Positions 29,758-39,042 of a DNA stretch of 64,000 bases are shown piece after piece. Position numbers and translations under genes: made by a program. The DNA is from Pseudomonas sp. LS1212 (GTDB taxonomy: Bacteria; Pseudomonadota; Gammaproteobacteria; Pseudomonadales; Pseudomonadaceae): the NCBI RefSeq assembly GCF_024741815.1, contig NZ_CP102951.1, forward strand, positions 3,734,001 through 3,798,000, written 5' to 3'. Below the pieces are notes generated by a model. The model saw nothing but the letters and a program-made list of their open reading frames with translations. It ran no database searches and was not told the origin of the DNA. Numbering within the stretch: the stretch's first letter is position 1; every line of letters starts with the position of its first letter.

Positions 29758-30645
29758 TTACTTTTTCGACGCGAACAACGCATCGAGCTTCTGCTCGAAG
29801 GTGTGGTAGTCGATGCGATCGTAAAGCTCCATGCGCGTCTGCATGGTGTCGATGACGTTCTGCTGGGTGCCATCGCGGCGAATCGCGGTGTAGACGTTTT
29901 CCGCTGCCTTGTTCATGGCGCGGAAGGCCGACAATGGGTATAGCACCAGGGAAACGTCGGCAGCCCTGAGCTGATCGACGGTGTACAGCGGGGTCGCGCC
30001 GAATTCGGTGATGTTGGCCAGGATCGGCGCACGCACGCGGGCCGCGAACAGCTTGTACATGTCCAGTTCGGTGATGGCTTCCGGGAAGACCATGTCGGCA
30101 CCGGCTTCGATGCAGGCCTGGGCGCGCTCCAGGGCAGACTCCAGGCCTTCGACCGCCAGGGCGTCGGTACGCGCCATGATCACGAAGCTGTCATCGGTAC
30201 GGGCGTCGACGGCGGCCTTGATGCGGTCGACCATTTCCTGCTGCGAAACGATTTCCTTGTTCGGACGGTGGCCGCAACGCTTGGCACCCACCTGGTCTTC
30301 GATATGGATGGCCGCTGCGCCAAACTTGATCATCGACTTGACGGTACGCGCCACGTTGAAGGCCGAGGATCCGAAACCGGTATCCACGTCGACCAACAGC
30401 GGCAGGTCGCAGACATCGGTAATGCGGCGCACATCGGTCAGCACGTCGTCCAGGCCGGTGATGCCCAGGTCCGGCACACCGAGCGAGCCGGCAGCGACGC
30501 CGCCACCGGACAGGTAGATAGCCTTGAAACCGGCCCGCTGGGCGAGCAAGGCGTGGTTGGCGTTGATGGCGCCGACTACCTGCAAGGGGTGCTCACTGGC
30601 AACTGCATCGCGAAAACGCTGGCCGGGGCTGCTCTTTTGACTCAT
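29758..30645 (-). CDS. prpB: methylisocitrate lyase PrpB
   Basis: Cleaves 2-methylisocitrate to pyruvate and succinate. The 295-aa product has the isocitrate-lyase-superfamily active-site loop KRCGHRPNKEIV and metal-binding Asp residues in DVDTGFG. It starts at ATG 30645 behind CGAGGTGA. It lies 3 bp after the GntR gene and heads the catabolic part of the operon. Confidence 0.96.
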   Translation of the reverse strand: MSQKSSPGQRFRDAVASEHPLQVVGAINANHALLAQRAGFKAIYLSGGGVAAGSLGVPDLGITGLDDVLTDVRRITDVCDLPLLVDVDTGFGSSAFNVARTVKSMIKFGAAAIHIEDQVGAKRCGHRPNKEIVSQQEMVDRIKAAVDARTDDSFVIMARTDALAVEGLESALERAQACIEAGADMVFPEAITELDMYKLFAARVRAPILANITEFGATPLYTVDQLRAADVSLVLYPLSAFRAMNKAAENVYTAIRRDGTQQNVIDTMQTRMELYDRIDYHTFEQKLDALFASKK

Positions 30646-30648
30646 GAC

Positions 30649-31353
30649 TCACCTCGTGGTCTGGGAAGCGTCCAGGTAATGACGCTCGATATTGCGTTTA
30701 GAGGCGCCGATGTGACGGCGCATCAACAGCTCGGCCAGCTCGCCGTCTCGGTCGGCGATGGCATCGAGAATACGGTGGTGTTCGGCAAACGCCTGGCGCG
30801 GGCGATTCGGCGTTGCGGAGAACTGGATGCGGTACATGCGCACCAGTTGATAAAGTTCGCCACAAAGCATCTGGGTCAGCGTGCGGTTGCCGCTGCCCTG
30901 AATGATCCGGTAGTGGAAGTCGAAATCGCCTTCCTGCTGGTAGTAGCCCAGGCCGGCCTGGAACGTCGCATCGCGCTCATGGGTGTCGAGTACGCGGCGC
31001 AGCTCATCGATCTCGGCCGTGGTCATGCGCTCGGCGGCCAGCCGACAGGCCATGCCTTCCAGGGATTCGCGAATCTCGTAGAGCTCGATCAGTTCGGCAT
31101 GGCTGAGCGAAACCACGCGGGCGCCCACATGCGGCACACGCACCAGCAGGCGCTGGCCTTCCAACCGGTGGATCGCCTCGCGCAGCGGGCCGCGGCTGAT
31201 ACCGTAGGTGCGGGCCAGCTCCGGCTCGGAAATCTTGCTGCCCGGCGCGATCTCACCCTTGACGATGGCCGCCTGAATGCGACGGAAGACGTTTTCGGAA
31301 AGGGTTTCCGAATCTTCCTGGCCAGCACTGGTTGCTTGCGCTGCGTCCAACAT
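30649..31353 (-). CDS. GntR-family (FCD domain) regulator of the methylcitrate operon
   Basis: 234-aa regulator with an N-terminal winged HTH (residues about 20-85, with KISEPELARTYGISRGPLREAI) and a helical FCD effector domain with metal-binding His residues. It starts at ATG 31353. It is the first gene of gntR-prpB-prpC-acnD-prpF-prpD, so it probably autoregulates and represses the operon. Two matching palindromes overlap and precede its start. Confidence 0.9.
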   Translation of the reverse strand: MLDAAQATSAGQEDSETLSENVFRRIQAAIVKGEIAPGSKISEPELARTYGISRGPLREAIHRLEGQRLLVRVPHVGARVVSLSHAELIELYEIRESLEGMACRLAAERMTTAEIDELRRVLDTHERDATFQAGLGYYQQEGDFDFHYRIIQGSGNRTLTQMLCGELYQLVRMYRIQFSATPNRPRQAFAEHHRILDAIADRDGELAELLMRRHIGASKRNIERHYLDASQTTR

Positions 31354-31438
31354 ATTGTCGACACCTTATTTTTCAATGACGCTAAAACTAGCCAAATCCT
31401 TTGCAGCAGTCAAAGAAAAAATGAACATTGTCGACAAT
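31354..31438 (-). promoter_or_regulatory. candidate operator pair for the GntR regulator
   Basis: ATTGTCGACAAT at 31427-31438 is a perfect 12-bp palindrome. ATTGTCGACA recurs at 31354-31363, touching the start codon of the GntR gene. They are 73 bp apart centre to centre, about seven helical turns. GntR/FCD proteins bind short palindromes of this form. The region between is AT-rich and should hold the promoter. Confidence 0.6.
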
Positions 31439-31645
31439 CGTCTTATAACGAACTTAAAGGGAGCTGCTGTTGTCTGACAGCGCAGCCGCTGGCGTCATAA
31501 AGCCAGCGTGATAGAATGCCGCGCCTCTGCCCACGAGGCACCCATACCTTGCCCGTCATCCGTTGATGCCAGGCACCCGAGGAAGCTTGCGCAATACTGC
31601 CAGTCGCCTTGCCCAAAAGATCGCACAGCACCGCGCCCAGGATTT

Positions 31646-32182
31646 ATGAGACTCAAGCCCTTTCCACTGCTGCTCTGCCTAGGTTTTCTCTCCAGTGCAA
31701 GCATGGCTGCCGACAAGACCGTTTACGGCCTTAATGAATATGCCAGGCTTGCCGATATCGATCTGGAAGTTGCAGCCAAGCTCGACACCGGCGCCAAGAC
31801 CGCCTCGCTCAGTGCCCGCGACATCAAGCGCTTCAAGCGCAATGGCGAGTCCTGGGTGCGTTTCTACCTGGCAATTGACGCGGCCCACTCCCATCCGATA
31901 GAACGGCCCCTGGCACGCGTCAGCAAGATCAAGCGGCGCGCCGGTGACTACAACCCGGAAGAAGGCAAGAACTACACCGCACGCCCCGTGATTGCCCTGG
32001 ATATTTGCATGGGGACCACATTACGCAGCATCGAAGTGAACCTGACCGACCGCAGCGCCTTCCAATACCCGCTGCTGATTGGCTCCGAAGCCCTGAAGCG
32101 CTTCGATGCGCTGGTTGATCCAAGCCTTAAATACGCTGCTGGCAAACCTGCCTGCGCCACTGACGCTCAAATTGCAGAGTAA
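31646..32182 (+). CDS. periplasmic retropepsin-like (RimK-associated, PF05618-type) protein
   Basis: 178-aa secreted protein with a clear signal peptide (MRLKPFPLLLCLGFLSSASM, cut near AMA-AD). The aspartyl-protease-like motif AKLDTGAKTASLSA is at about residues 46-59, and the annotation 'ATP-dependent zinc protease' is often attached to the family. It starts at ATG 31646 with AGGA upstream. It is followed by a 7TM transglutaminase-like protein and an ATP-grasp ligase, a recurring three-gene association. Confidence 0.85.
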   Translation: MRLKPFPLLLCLGFLSSASMAADKTVYGLNEYARLADIDLEVAAKLDTGAKTASLSARDIKRFKRNGESWVRFYLAIDAAHSHPIERPLARVSKIKRRAGDYNPEEGKNYTARPVIALDICMGTTLRSIEVNLTDRSAFQYPLLIGSEALKRFDALVDPSLKYAAGKPACATDAQIAE

Positions 32183-32187
32183 TTCCA

Positions 32188-33720
32188 ATGCGCTCTCTTA
32201 CCCTTCATCTGAAAGCCCTTATCACCGTCCTGGTGACCCTGGGCATTCTGATCACGGCCTATCAGATTTTCATCCTCGGCATTCCGGTGACCGAAGATGA
32301 GACCGACGACTTGTGGAACATCGATGCCAAGGTCGAATTCGTTGCCAGCGCCAAAGACCCGGTCAAGGTGCAGATGTTCGTGCCGCCGTTGAGCCGCGAC
32401 TATGTCAGCCTGAACGAAAGCTTCATCTCCAACAATTACGGTGTGAGCGTCAATCGCGTCGATGGCAACCGCAAGGTGACCTGGTCGGCGCGCCGCGCCA
32501 ACGGTAACCAGACCCTCTACTACCGTCTGGTACTGACCAAGCGCTATACCGGCGAGAAGCCGAAGGTCAAGGGCCCGACCTTCCGCGACAGCCTGGCTGT
32601 CGAAGGCCCGGACAAGATCGCCGCCGAAGCCTTGATGGCCCCTATTCGCCAGCACTCGGCGGATGTGGAGACCTTCGTCGGCGAAACCATCAAGCGTGTC
32701 AACAATCTGAACGACGACAACGTCAAGCTGCTGCTGGCCGGCGACACCACGACCCAGAACAAGGCCAGGGTCATCGACCTGCTGCTGTCCATTGCCCACG
32801 TGCCGATCGAGAAAGTCCATACCATCCGCCTGGTCGCCGACCAGCCACAGACACCGGAACTGTGGCTGCGCAGCTTCAACGGCACGGACTGGCTGTACTT
32901 CAACCCCGACAACGGCGAACAAGGCCTGCCCGCCGACCGCCTGCTCTGGTGGACCGGCGATGACCCCCTGATCACCGTCGATGGCGGCAAGAAGGCCACC
33001 GTCAGCTTCAGCATGAACAACAGCGAAATGAACGCGATTCGCCTGGCCAAGCTGACCGACGAAAACACCGACGCAGACTTCCTCGAATACTCGCTGTACG
33101 GCTTGCCCCTGCAAACCCAGCAGACCTTCATGATCATGGTGATGATCCCGATCGGTGTATTGGTGATCCTGGTCCTGCGCAACCTGATCGGCCTGCAGAC
33201 ACTCGGGACCTTTACCCCGGTACTGATCGCCCTGGCCTTCCGCGAAACCCAGCTGGGCTTCGGCATCATCCTGTTCACCATCATTACCGCCCTGGGCCTG
33301 TCCCTGCGCTCCTATCTGGAACACCTCAAGCTGCAGATGCTGCCGCGGCTGTCGGTGGTCCTGACGTTCGTGGTGGTGCTGATTGCCGCAATCAGCCTGT
33401 TCAGCCACAAGCTGGGACTCGAACGCGGGCTTTCGGTCGCCCTGTTCCCGATGGTGATCCTGACCATGACCATCGAGCGCCTGTCCATCACCTGGGAAGA
33501 GCGCGGCGCCAACCATGCCATGAAAGTCGCCGTCGGCACCCTCTTCGCCGCGACCCTGGCACACTTGCTGATGAGCGTCCCGGAAGCGACCTATTTCGTC
33601 TTCACCTTCCCGGCCGTGCTGCTGATCCTGGTGGGCTTCATGCTGGCGATGGGGCGCTACCGCGGCTACCGCCTGACGGAGCTTGTGCGCTTCAAGGCTT
33701 TCCTGAAGGCTGAATCCTGA
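32188..33720 (+). CDS. 7TM transglutaminase-like (inactive) membrane protein
   Basis: 510-aa inner-membrane protein. One N-terminal transmembrane helix (residues about 8-32) is followed by a periplasmic domain of about 290 residues resembling inactive transglutaminases. About six more helices run from 315 to 495. It lies 5 bp after the retropepsin-like gene and overlaps the ATP-grasp gene by one base. Its topology suggests it presents a periplasmic substrate or peptide to the partner proteins; function is not established here. Confidence 0.85.
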   Translation: MRSLTLHLKALITVLVTLGILITAYQIFILGIPVTEDETDDLWNIDAKVEFVASAKDPVKVQMFVPPLSRDYVSLNESFISNNYGVSVNRVDGNRKVTWSARRANGNQTLYYRLVLTKRYTGEKPKVKGPTFRDSLAVEGPDKIAAEALMAPIRQHSADVETFVGETIKRVNNLNDDNVKLLLAGDTTTQNKARVIDLLLSIAHVPIEKVHTIRLVADQPQTPELWLRSFNGTDWLYFNPDNGEQGLPADRLLWWTGDDPLITVDGGKKATVSFSMNNSEMNAIRLAKLTDENTDADFLEYSLYGLPLQTQQTFMIMVMIPIGVLVILVLRNLIGLQTLGTFTPVLIALAFRETQLGFGIILFTIITALGLSLRSYLEHLKLQMLPRLSVVLTFVVVLIAAISLFSHKLGLERGLSVALFPMVILTMTIERLSITWEERGANHAMKVAVGTLFAATLAHLLMSVPEATYFVFTFPAVLLILVGFMLAMGRYRGYRLTELVRFKAFLKAES

Positions 33721-34700
33721 TGTTTGGCTTCTGGAAGACCTGGAAAGCCCTGGAAGCCCGGGGCATCATGGGGATCAACCGGCGCAATGCGGACTATGTC
33801 CTCAAGTACAACAAGCGCCACCTGTACCCCATCGTCGATGACAAGATCATCACCAAGGAGCGCGCGATCAAGGCCGGCATTCATGTGCCGGAGATGTACG
33901 GGATCATCTCCACGGAGAAGGAGATCGACAAGCTCGGCGAAATCATCGGCGGGCGCAGCGATTTCGTCATCAAGCCGGCCCAGGGTGCCGGCGGTGACGG
34001 CATCCTGGTGGTCGCCGACCGTTTCGAAAGCCGCTACCGCACCGTCTCGGGCAAGATCATCAGCCATGAGGAAATCGAGCATCAGATTTCCAGCATCCTG
34101 ACCGGCCTGTACTCCCTGGGCGGCCATCGTGACCGGGCGCTGATCGAGTACCGGGTAACGCCCGACCAGATTTTCAAGAGCATCAGCTACGAAGGCGTGC
34201 CGGACATCCGCATCATCGTGCTGATGGGCTACCCGGTGATGGCCATGTTGCGCCTGCCGACCCGCCAGTCCGGCGGCAAGGCCAACCTGCACCAGGGCGC
34301 CATCGGCGTCGGCGTGGACCTGGCGACCGGGCTGACCCTGCGCGGCACCTGGCTGAACAACATCATCAGCAAGCACCCCGACACCACCAATGCGGTGGAC
34401 GGCGTGCAACTGCCGAACTGGGACGGCTTCATGAAGCTCGCCGCCGGTTGTTACGAACTGTGCGGCCTGGGCTACATCGGCGTGGACATGGTACTGGACC
34501 AGGACAAGGGCCCGTTGATCCTCGAACTCAACGCCCGCCCCGGCCTGAACATCCAGATCGCCAACGACTGCGGCCTGACGCTGCGCACCCATGCGATCGA
34601 GGCGCGCCTGGAAGAACTGGCCAGGAACGGCGAGAAAGAAACCGTGGAGCAGCGGGTGAAGTTCACCCAGGAACTGTTTGGGCATGTGCCGGTGCAGTGA
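33720..34700 (+). CDS. RimK-like ATP-grasp ligase (alpha-L-glutamate ligase-like)
   Basis: 326-aa cytoplasmic ATP-grasp protein, probably joining an amino acid to a carboxylate acceptor. Motifs include FVIKPAQGAGGDGILV (ATP-binding Lys and glycine-rich loop, about 80-95) and the metal-binding end LELNARPGLNIQIAN (about 268-282). Its ATG at 33720 overlaps the stop of the 7TM gene. It is the biosynthetic member of the three-gene cassette; the acceptor and amino acid are unknown. Confidence 0.88.
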   Translation: MFGFWKTWKALEARGIMGINRRNADYVLKYNKRHLYPIVDDKIITKERAIKAGIHVPEMYGIISTEKEIDKLGEIIGGRSDFVIKPAQGAGGDGILVVADRFESRYRTVSGKIISHEEIEHQISSILTGLYSLGGHRDRALIEYRVTPDQIFKSISYEGVPDIRIIVLMGYPVMAMLRLPTRQSGGKANLHQGAIGVGVDLATGLTLRGTWLNNIISKHPDTTNAVDGVQLPNWDGFMKLAAGCYELCGLGYIGVDMVLDQDKGPLILELNARPGLNIQIANDCGLTLRTHAIEARLEELARNGEKETVEQRVKFTQELFGHVPVQ

Positions 34701-34713
34701 CCTTTAGGGCCCT

Positions 34714-34777
34714 ATCGCTGGCAAGCCAGCTCCTACAGAGATCGCGCAAAACCTGTAGGAGCTGGCTTGCCAGCGAT
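34714..34777. repeat. REP doublet after the ATP-grasp gene
   Basis: Arms 34714-34737 and 34754-34777 are exact inverses and are identical in sequence and spacing to the element at 4611-4674, 30 kb away, except in the 16-nt loop. Confidence 0.9.
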
Positions 34778-34894
34778 GAGGCCAGCAGCCATACATAGAA
34801 TTTGTATGGTCGTTGAATGATGCCCCCCACTAGGAGCATTCCCTACAGAGGACTACAATCGCCCACCTCGCCCTGCTGGCCGACCATTGCCCCA

Positions 34895-36238
34895 ATGTCT
34901 ACTTGCACCATTCACCCACTGCCCTACCGCGCCAACCCCGTCGACTGGTTCGCGCGCATTCGCCACGCCCCCGGCGCCGTGCTGCTCGACAGCGCCCGCC
35001 CGGTCGCCGAGCGCGGCCGCCATGACCTGCTCAGCGCCTGGCCACAGGAAGAACTGGCCGTGGCAGCCAACGAGAGCGGCAACAGCTACCTGCAGCGACT
35101 ACGCGCCAGCCTCGAGCAGCTCGGCCGGGCCGAGCTCCCGACCGGCCTTGAACTGCCATTCGCCGGCGGCCTGATCGGCTACCTCAGCTACGATTTCGGT
35201 CGTCGCCTGGAGCAACTGCCGCAACACGCCACCGACGACCTCGGCCTGCCCGACGCACGCCTGGGCCTGTACGCCTGGGCGCTGATCAGCGATCACCTGC
35301 TCGGTACCAGCCAGCTGGTGTTCCATCCGACCCTGGCCGATGCCGAGCGCCAGCGCCTGATCCAGCTGTTCAGCCAGCCTGCGGACGAGTCGACGCAGGC
35401 ATTTCGCCTGACCACCCCGGTGGCCACCGATATCAGCGCCGATGACTACCGTCAGGCTTTCGAACGTATCCAGCAGTACATCCAGGCCGGCGATTGTTAC
35501 CAGATCAACTTGACCCAACGCTTCCGCGCGCAATGCCAGGGCGACCCGTGGGCCGCCTACTGCGCCTTGCGCAAGGCCTGCCCTACTCCGTTCTCGGGCT
35601 TTCAGCTATTGGCCGACGGCAGCGCTCTGCTGAGTTTCTCTCCGGAGCGGTTTATTCGTGTCTGTGACAATCAGGTCGAGACTCGCCCGATCAAAGGCAC
35701 CCGCCCACGGGGCAAGAACCCGGCAGAAGATGCAGCCTTTGCCGCCGAACTGCTGGCCAGTGCCAAGGACCGCTCGGAAAACCTGATGATCGTCGACCTG
35801 CTGCGCAACGACCTGGGGCGCAGCTGCAGGATCGGCTCGGTCAAGGCACCCGAACTGTTCAGCCTGGAAAGCTACCCAAATGTGCACCATATGGTCAGCA
35901 GCGTGACCGGTGAACTGGCACCGGGCAAGGACGCCCTGGACCTGATCGCCGGCAGCTTTCCCGGCGGCTCGATCACCGGCGCACCGAAAATCCGCGCCAT
36001 GCAGATCATCGACGAACTGGAGCCCAGCCGCCGGGCGCTGTATTGCGGGTCATTGTTGTATGTGGATGTGCGCGGCCAGATGGACAGCTCGATCGCCATC
36101 CGTAGCCTGCTGGTCAAGGATGGCCAGGTGTCCTGCTGGGGCGGTGGCGCGATCGTCGCCGATTCGGACTGGCAGGCCGAGTATCAAGAGTCGATCACCA
36201 AGGTCAAAGTGCTGCTCGATACCTTGCAGCAACTCTGA
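34895..36238 (+). CDS. pabB: aminodeoxychorismate synthase component I
   Basis: Aminates chorismate to 4-amino-4-deoxychorismate for folate synthesis, with a glutaminase partner encoded elsewhere. The 447-aa product has the chorismate-binding domain with GDCYQINLTQRF, PIKGTRPRG (catalytic Lys) and PGGSITGAPKIRAM. ATG 34895 (MSTCTIHPLPYR) is the likely start; the frame extends 26 codons upstream without family support. It has no strong ribosome-binding site. Confidence 0.93.
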   Translation: MSTCTIHPLPYRANPVDWFARIRHAPGAVLLDSARPVAERGRHDLLSAWPQEELAVAANESGNSYLQRLRASLEQLGRAELPTGLELPFAGGLIGYLSYDFGRRLEQLPQHATDDLGLPDARLGLYAWALISDHLLGTSQLVFHPTLADAERQRLIQLFSQPADESTQAFRLTTPVATDISADDYRQAFERIQQYIQAGDCYQINLTQRFRAQCQGDPWAAYCALRKACPTPFSGFQLLADGSALLSFSPERFIRVCDNQVETRPIKGTRPRGKNPAEDAAFAAELLASAKDRSENLMIVDLLRNDLGRSCRIGSVKAPELFSLESYPNVHHMVSSVTGELAPGKDALDLIAGSFPGGSITGAPKIRAMQIIDELEPSRRALYCGSLLYVDVRGQMDSSIAIRSLLVKDGQVSCWGGGAIVADSDWQAEYQESITKVKVLLDTLQQL

Positions 36239-36257
36239 TCCAACGCCAGCGGACGCC

Positions 36258-36375
36258 TGTAGCCGCTGCCGAAGGCTGTCGCAGTGGCGCACCAGCTCGA
36301 CCGTGAAACGGTCGCAGGATTTTAGATCGAATGAAAGTCCTACGGACTTTAGCGCAGCCTGCGGCAGCGGCTACA
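36258..36375. repeat. type-B palindromic repeat between pabB and thrH
   Basis: The left end TGTAGCCGCTGCCGAAGGCT and the right inverted end GCGGCAGCGGCTACA enclose a degenerate 80-bp centre. It belongs to the same family as 22665-22787. Confidence 0.75.
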
Positions 36376-36380
36376 TGTAC

Positions 36381-36998
36381 TTACAGTGCCAGTTCGCGGT
36401 TCGAGGCTTTGATGAACTCTTGCTTCAAGGCCTCGAAATCATGCACCGCCGGGAACTGCGGGAATTCGCGGATCACATTCTCCGGCGCATGGAACAGGAT
36501 GCCCGCATCGGCTTCACCGAGCATGGTGGTGTCGTTGTACGAATCGCCCGCCGCGATCACCCGGTAGTACAGGCTCTTGAACGCCAGCACCGACTGGCGC
36601 TTGGGGTCCTTCTGGCGCAACTGATAGCTGACCACCCGCCCGGTCTCGTCGGTGATCAGGCGATGGCACAGCAGCGTCGGGAAGCCCAGCTGGCGCATCA
36701 ATGGCTGGGAGAACTCGTAGAAGGTGTCGGAGAGGATCACCACCTGGAAGCGCTCGCGCAGCCAGTCGACGAACTCGATGGCGCCCTCCAGGGGCTTGAG
36801 GGTGGCGATCACTTCCTGAATGTCAGCGAGCTTGAGGCCGTGCTCATCGAGAATACGCAGGCGCTGCTTCATCAGCACGTCGTAGTCGGGAATATCCCGA
36901 GTCGTTGCCCTGAGCGATTCGATTCCGGTTTTCTCTGCAAAGGCGATCCAGATTTCCGGGACCAATACGCCTTCCAGGTCGAGACAGGCAATTTCCAC
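36381..36998 (-). CDS. thrH: bifunctional phosphoserine phosphatase / homoserine phosphotransferase ThrH
   Basis: 205-aa HAD-family enzyme that can move phosphate from phosphoserine to homoserine. Motif I is LDLEGVLVPEIW (a DxE variant), motif II is LSDTF and motif III is AAGDSYNDTTMLGEA. The start is a GTG at 36998 (read MEIACLDLEGV) behind GAGGAG; the long upstream extension of the frame is not conserved in type. It is transcribed divergently from cysH. Confidence 0.93.
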   Translation of the reverse strand: MEIACLDLEGVLVPEIWIAFAEKTGIESLRATTRDIPDYDVLMKQRLRILDEHGLKLADIQEVIATLKPLEGAIEFVDWLRERFQVVILSDTFYEFSQPLMRQLGFPTLLCHRLITDETGRVVSYQLRQKDPKRQSVLAFKSLYYRVIAAGDSYNDTTMLGEADAGILFHAPENVIREFPQFPAVHDFEALKQEFIKASNRELAL

Positions 36999-37150
36999 AG
37001 CACACTCCTCGAGAACTTTAGAAAGAAGCGGCACTCTAGCGACTGATCCAACAGGGCGCAACGCGGGAAACCGGCCGAAACCGGGCATTTTTTTGATAAG
37101 ATCCAAGGATACAGAGCGCCAAGCGCCACCATCCAACAGGAAGCCGCCTG

Positions 37151-37885
37151 ATGAGCCACCCCTTCGATGTCGCCGAACTCGCCGCGACATACGCCAACAA
37201 GTCTGCCCAGGACATTCTCAAGCTCGCCTTTGCCCACTTCGGCGATGACCTGTGGATCTCCTTCAGCGGCGCTGAAGACGTCGTACTGGTCGACATGGCC
37301 TGGAAACTGAACAAGAACGTCAAGGTCTTCAGCCTCGACACCGGGCGCCTGCACCCGGAGACCTATCGCTTCATCGACCAGGTCCGCGAACACTACAAGA
37401 TCCAGATCGAAGTGATTTCGCCCGACCACAGCAAGCTGGAACCCTTCGTCAAGGAAAAGGGCCTGTTCAGCTTCTACAAGGACGGCCACGGCGAATGCTG
37501 CGGCATCCGCAAGATCGAACCGCTGCGTCGTAAACTCTCGACCGTCAAGGCCTGGGCCACCGGCCAGCGTCGCGACCAGAGCCCGGGCACCCGCAGCCAG
37601 GTCGCCGTGCTGGAAATCGACAGTGCCTTCTCGACGCCCGAGCACACCCTGTACAAGTTCAACCCCCTGGCACAGATGACCAGCGAGGAGATCTGGGGCT
37701 ACATCCGCATGCTCGAGCTGCCGTACAACAGCCTGCATGACCGCGGCTTCATCAGCATCGGCTGCGAACCCTGCACCCGTCCGGTCCTGCCCAACCAGCA
37801 CGAACGCGAAGGCCGCTGGTGGTGGGAAGAAGCCACGCAAAAGGAATGCGGCCTGCATGCCGGCAACCTGATTGCCAGGAAATGA
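37151..37885 (+). CDS. cysH: adenylyl-sulfate (APS) reductase, assimilatory
   Basis: Reduces activated sulfate to sulfite. The 244-aa product has the P-loop-like SFSGAEDVVL and the [4Fe-4S] cysteines CCGIRK and GCEPC. The cluster shows it is the APS-type enzyme of pseudomonads, not the cluster-free PAPS reductase of enterics. It has AGGAAG before the ATG. It faces its regulator gene cysB across a shared terminator. Confidence 0.95.
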   Translation: MSHPFDVAELAATYANKSAQDILKLAFAHFGDDLWISFSGAEDVVLVDMAWKLNKNVKVFSLDTGRLHPETYRFIDQVREHYKIQIEVISPDHSKLEPFVKEKGLFSFYKDGHGECCGIRKIEPLRRKLSTVKAWATGQRRDQSPGTRSQVAVLEIDSAFSTPEHTLYKFNPLAQMTSEEIWGYIRMLELPYNSLHDRGFISIGCEPCTRPVLPNQHEREGRWWWEEATQKECGLHAGNLIARK

Positions 37886-37900
37886 TCGGCATTGCCCCAT

Positions 37901-37931
37901 AAAAAAACCGGCTCACAAGGCCGGTTTTTTT
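37901..37931. terminator. bidirectional terminator, cysH / cysB
   Basis: ACCGGC (37907-37912) pairs with GCCGGT (37920-37925), with A7 on the left and T7 on the right, so it can stop both cysH (+) and cysB (-). Confidence 0.93.
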
Positions 37932-37945
37932 GCAGCTGCCAATTG

Positions 37946-38920
37946 TCAATGGACCGGCAACTCGACACCGTCGAACAGCTCTTCGAGCTCTTGCTTGTTG
38001 TGGCACTGGATGGCCTTGGCCATCACTTCACGCGTCAGGTGCGGGGCGAACTTCTCGATGAAGTCGCACATGAACCCACGCAGGAAGGTACCGCGACGGA
38101 AGCCGATCTTGGTCACGCTGGACTCGAACAACTCACTCGCATCGAGCACCACCAGGTCGCTGTCGAGCTTCGGATCGACCGCCATTTTGGCGACGATGCC
38201 GACACCCAGGCCCAGGCGCACGTAGGTCTTGATCACGTCGGCATCGGCGGCCGTGAAGACAACCTTGGGCGTCAGGCCGCGGTGGCTGAAGGCTTCATCG
38301 AGTTTGGAACGCCCGGTAAAACCGAAGACGTAGGTCACGATCGGGTAATCGGCGAGGACTTCCAGGGTCAGCTTCGGCAGCTTGGTCAGCGGGTGCCCCT
38401 GGGGCACGACAACACAGCGGTTCCAGCGATAGCACGGCATCATCACCAGATCGCCGAACAGTTCCAGCGCCTCGGTGGCAATGGCGAAATCAACCGTACC
38501 GTCGGCGGCCATTTCGGCGATCTGCATGGGCGAGCCCTGATGCATGTGCAGGGCCACGTCCGGGTATTGCTTGATGAAATTGCTGATCACCGGTGGCAGT
38601 GCGTAGCGCGCCTGGGTGTGGGTGGTGGCGATCGACAGGGTGCCCTTCTTCTCGTTGGAGAATTCCTGGGCGATTTGCTTGATGCTTTCGACCTTGCGCA
38701 GTATTTCGCCGGCGGTGGTAATGATTCGCTCGCCCGCCGGGGTGACTCGGGTCAGGTGTTTGCCGCTTCGTGCAAAGACCTCCACGCCCAGCTCGTCTTC
38801 CAACAGGCGAATCTGCTTACTGATCCCGGGCTGGGAGGTATAGAGACTCTGCGCTGTAGCGGAAACGTTGAGGTCATGGTGCGCTACTTCCCAGATGTAG
38901 CGCAATTGTTGAAGCTTCAT
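37946..38920 (-). CDS. cysB: LysR-type master regulator of cysteine biosynthesis, CysB
   Basis: 324-aa activator of sulfate assimilation genes that responds to N-acetylserine. The N-terminal MKLQQLRYIWEVAHHDLNVS with its HTH and the effector domain (TTHTQARYALPP) are characteristic of CysB. It starts at ATG 38920. It lies beside cysH, one of its expected targets. Confidence 0.97.
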   Translation of the reverse strand: MKLQQLRYIWEVAHHDLNVSATAQSLYTSQPGISKQIRLLEDELGVEVFARSGKHLTRVTPAGERIITTAGEILRKVESIKQIAQEFSNEKKGTLSIATTHTQARYALPPVISNFIKQYPDVALHMHQGSPMQIAEMAADGTVDFAIATEALELFGDLVMMPCYRWNRCVVVPQGHPLTKLPKLTLEVLADYPIVTYVFGFTGRSKLDEAFSHRGLTPKVVFTAADADVIKTYVRLGLGVGIVAKMAVDPKLDSDLVVLDASELFESSVTKIGFRRGTFLRGFMCDFIEKFAPHLTREVMAKAIQCHNKQELEELFDGVELPVH

Positions 38921-39042
38921 AGGTATCCCTCAAATCAGCTGGACGCCACATGCATCAGCGACGATTTATAACTATATTAATGGTTTGAAGAATAAATCTA
39001 GAACTTTTTATAAAATCTTCGCACAACCTCCAGGCTATGCAC

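Noticed and set aside
31508..31645. Extended N-terminus of the retropepsin-like protein
   Set aside because: The upstream 46 codons lack similarity to an exported protein, while ATG 31646 has AGGA and begins a clean signal peptide.
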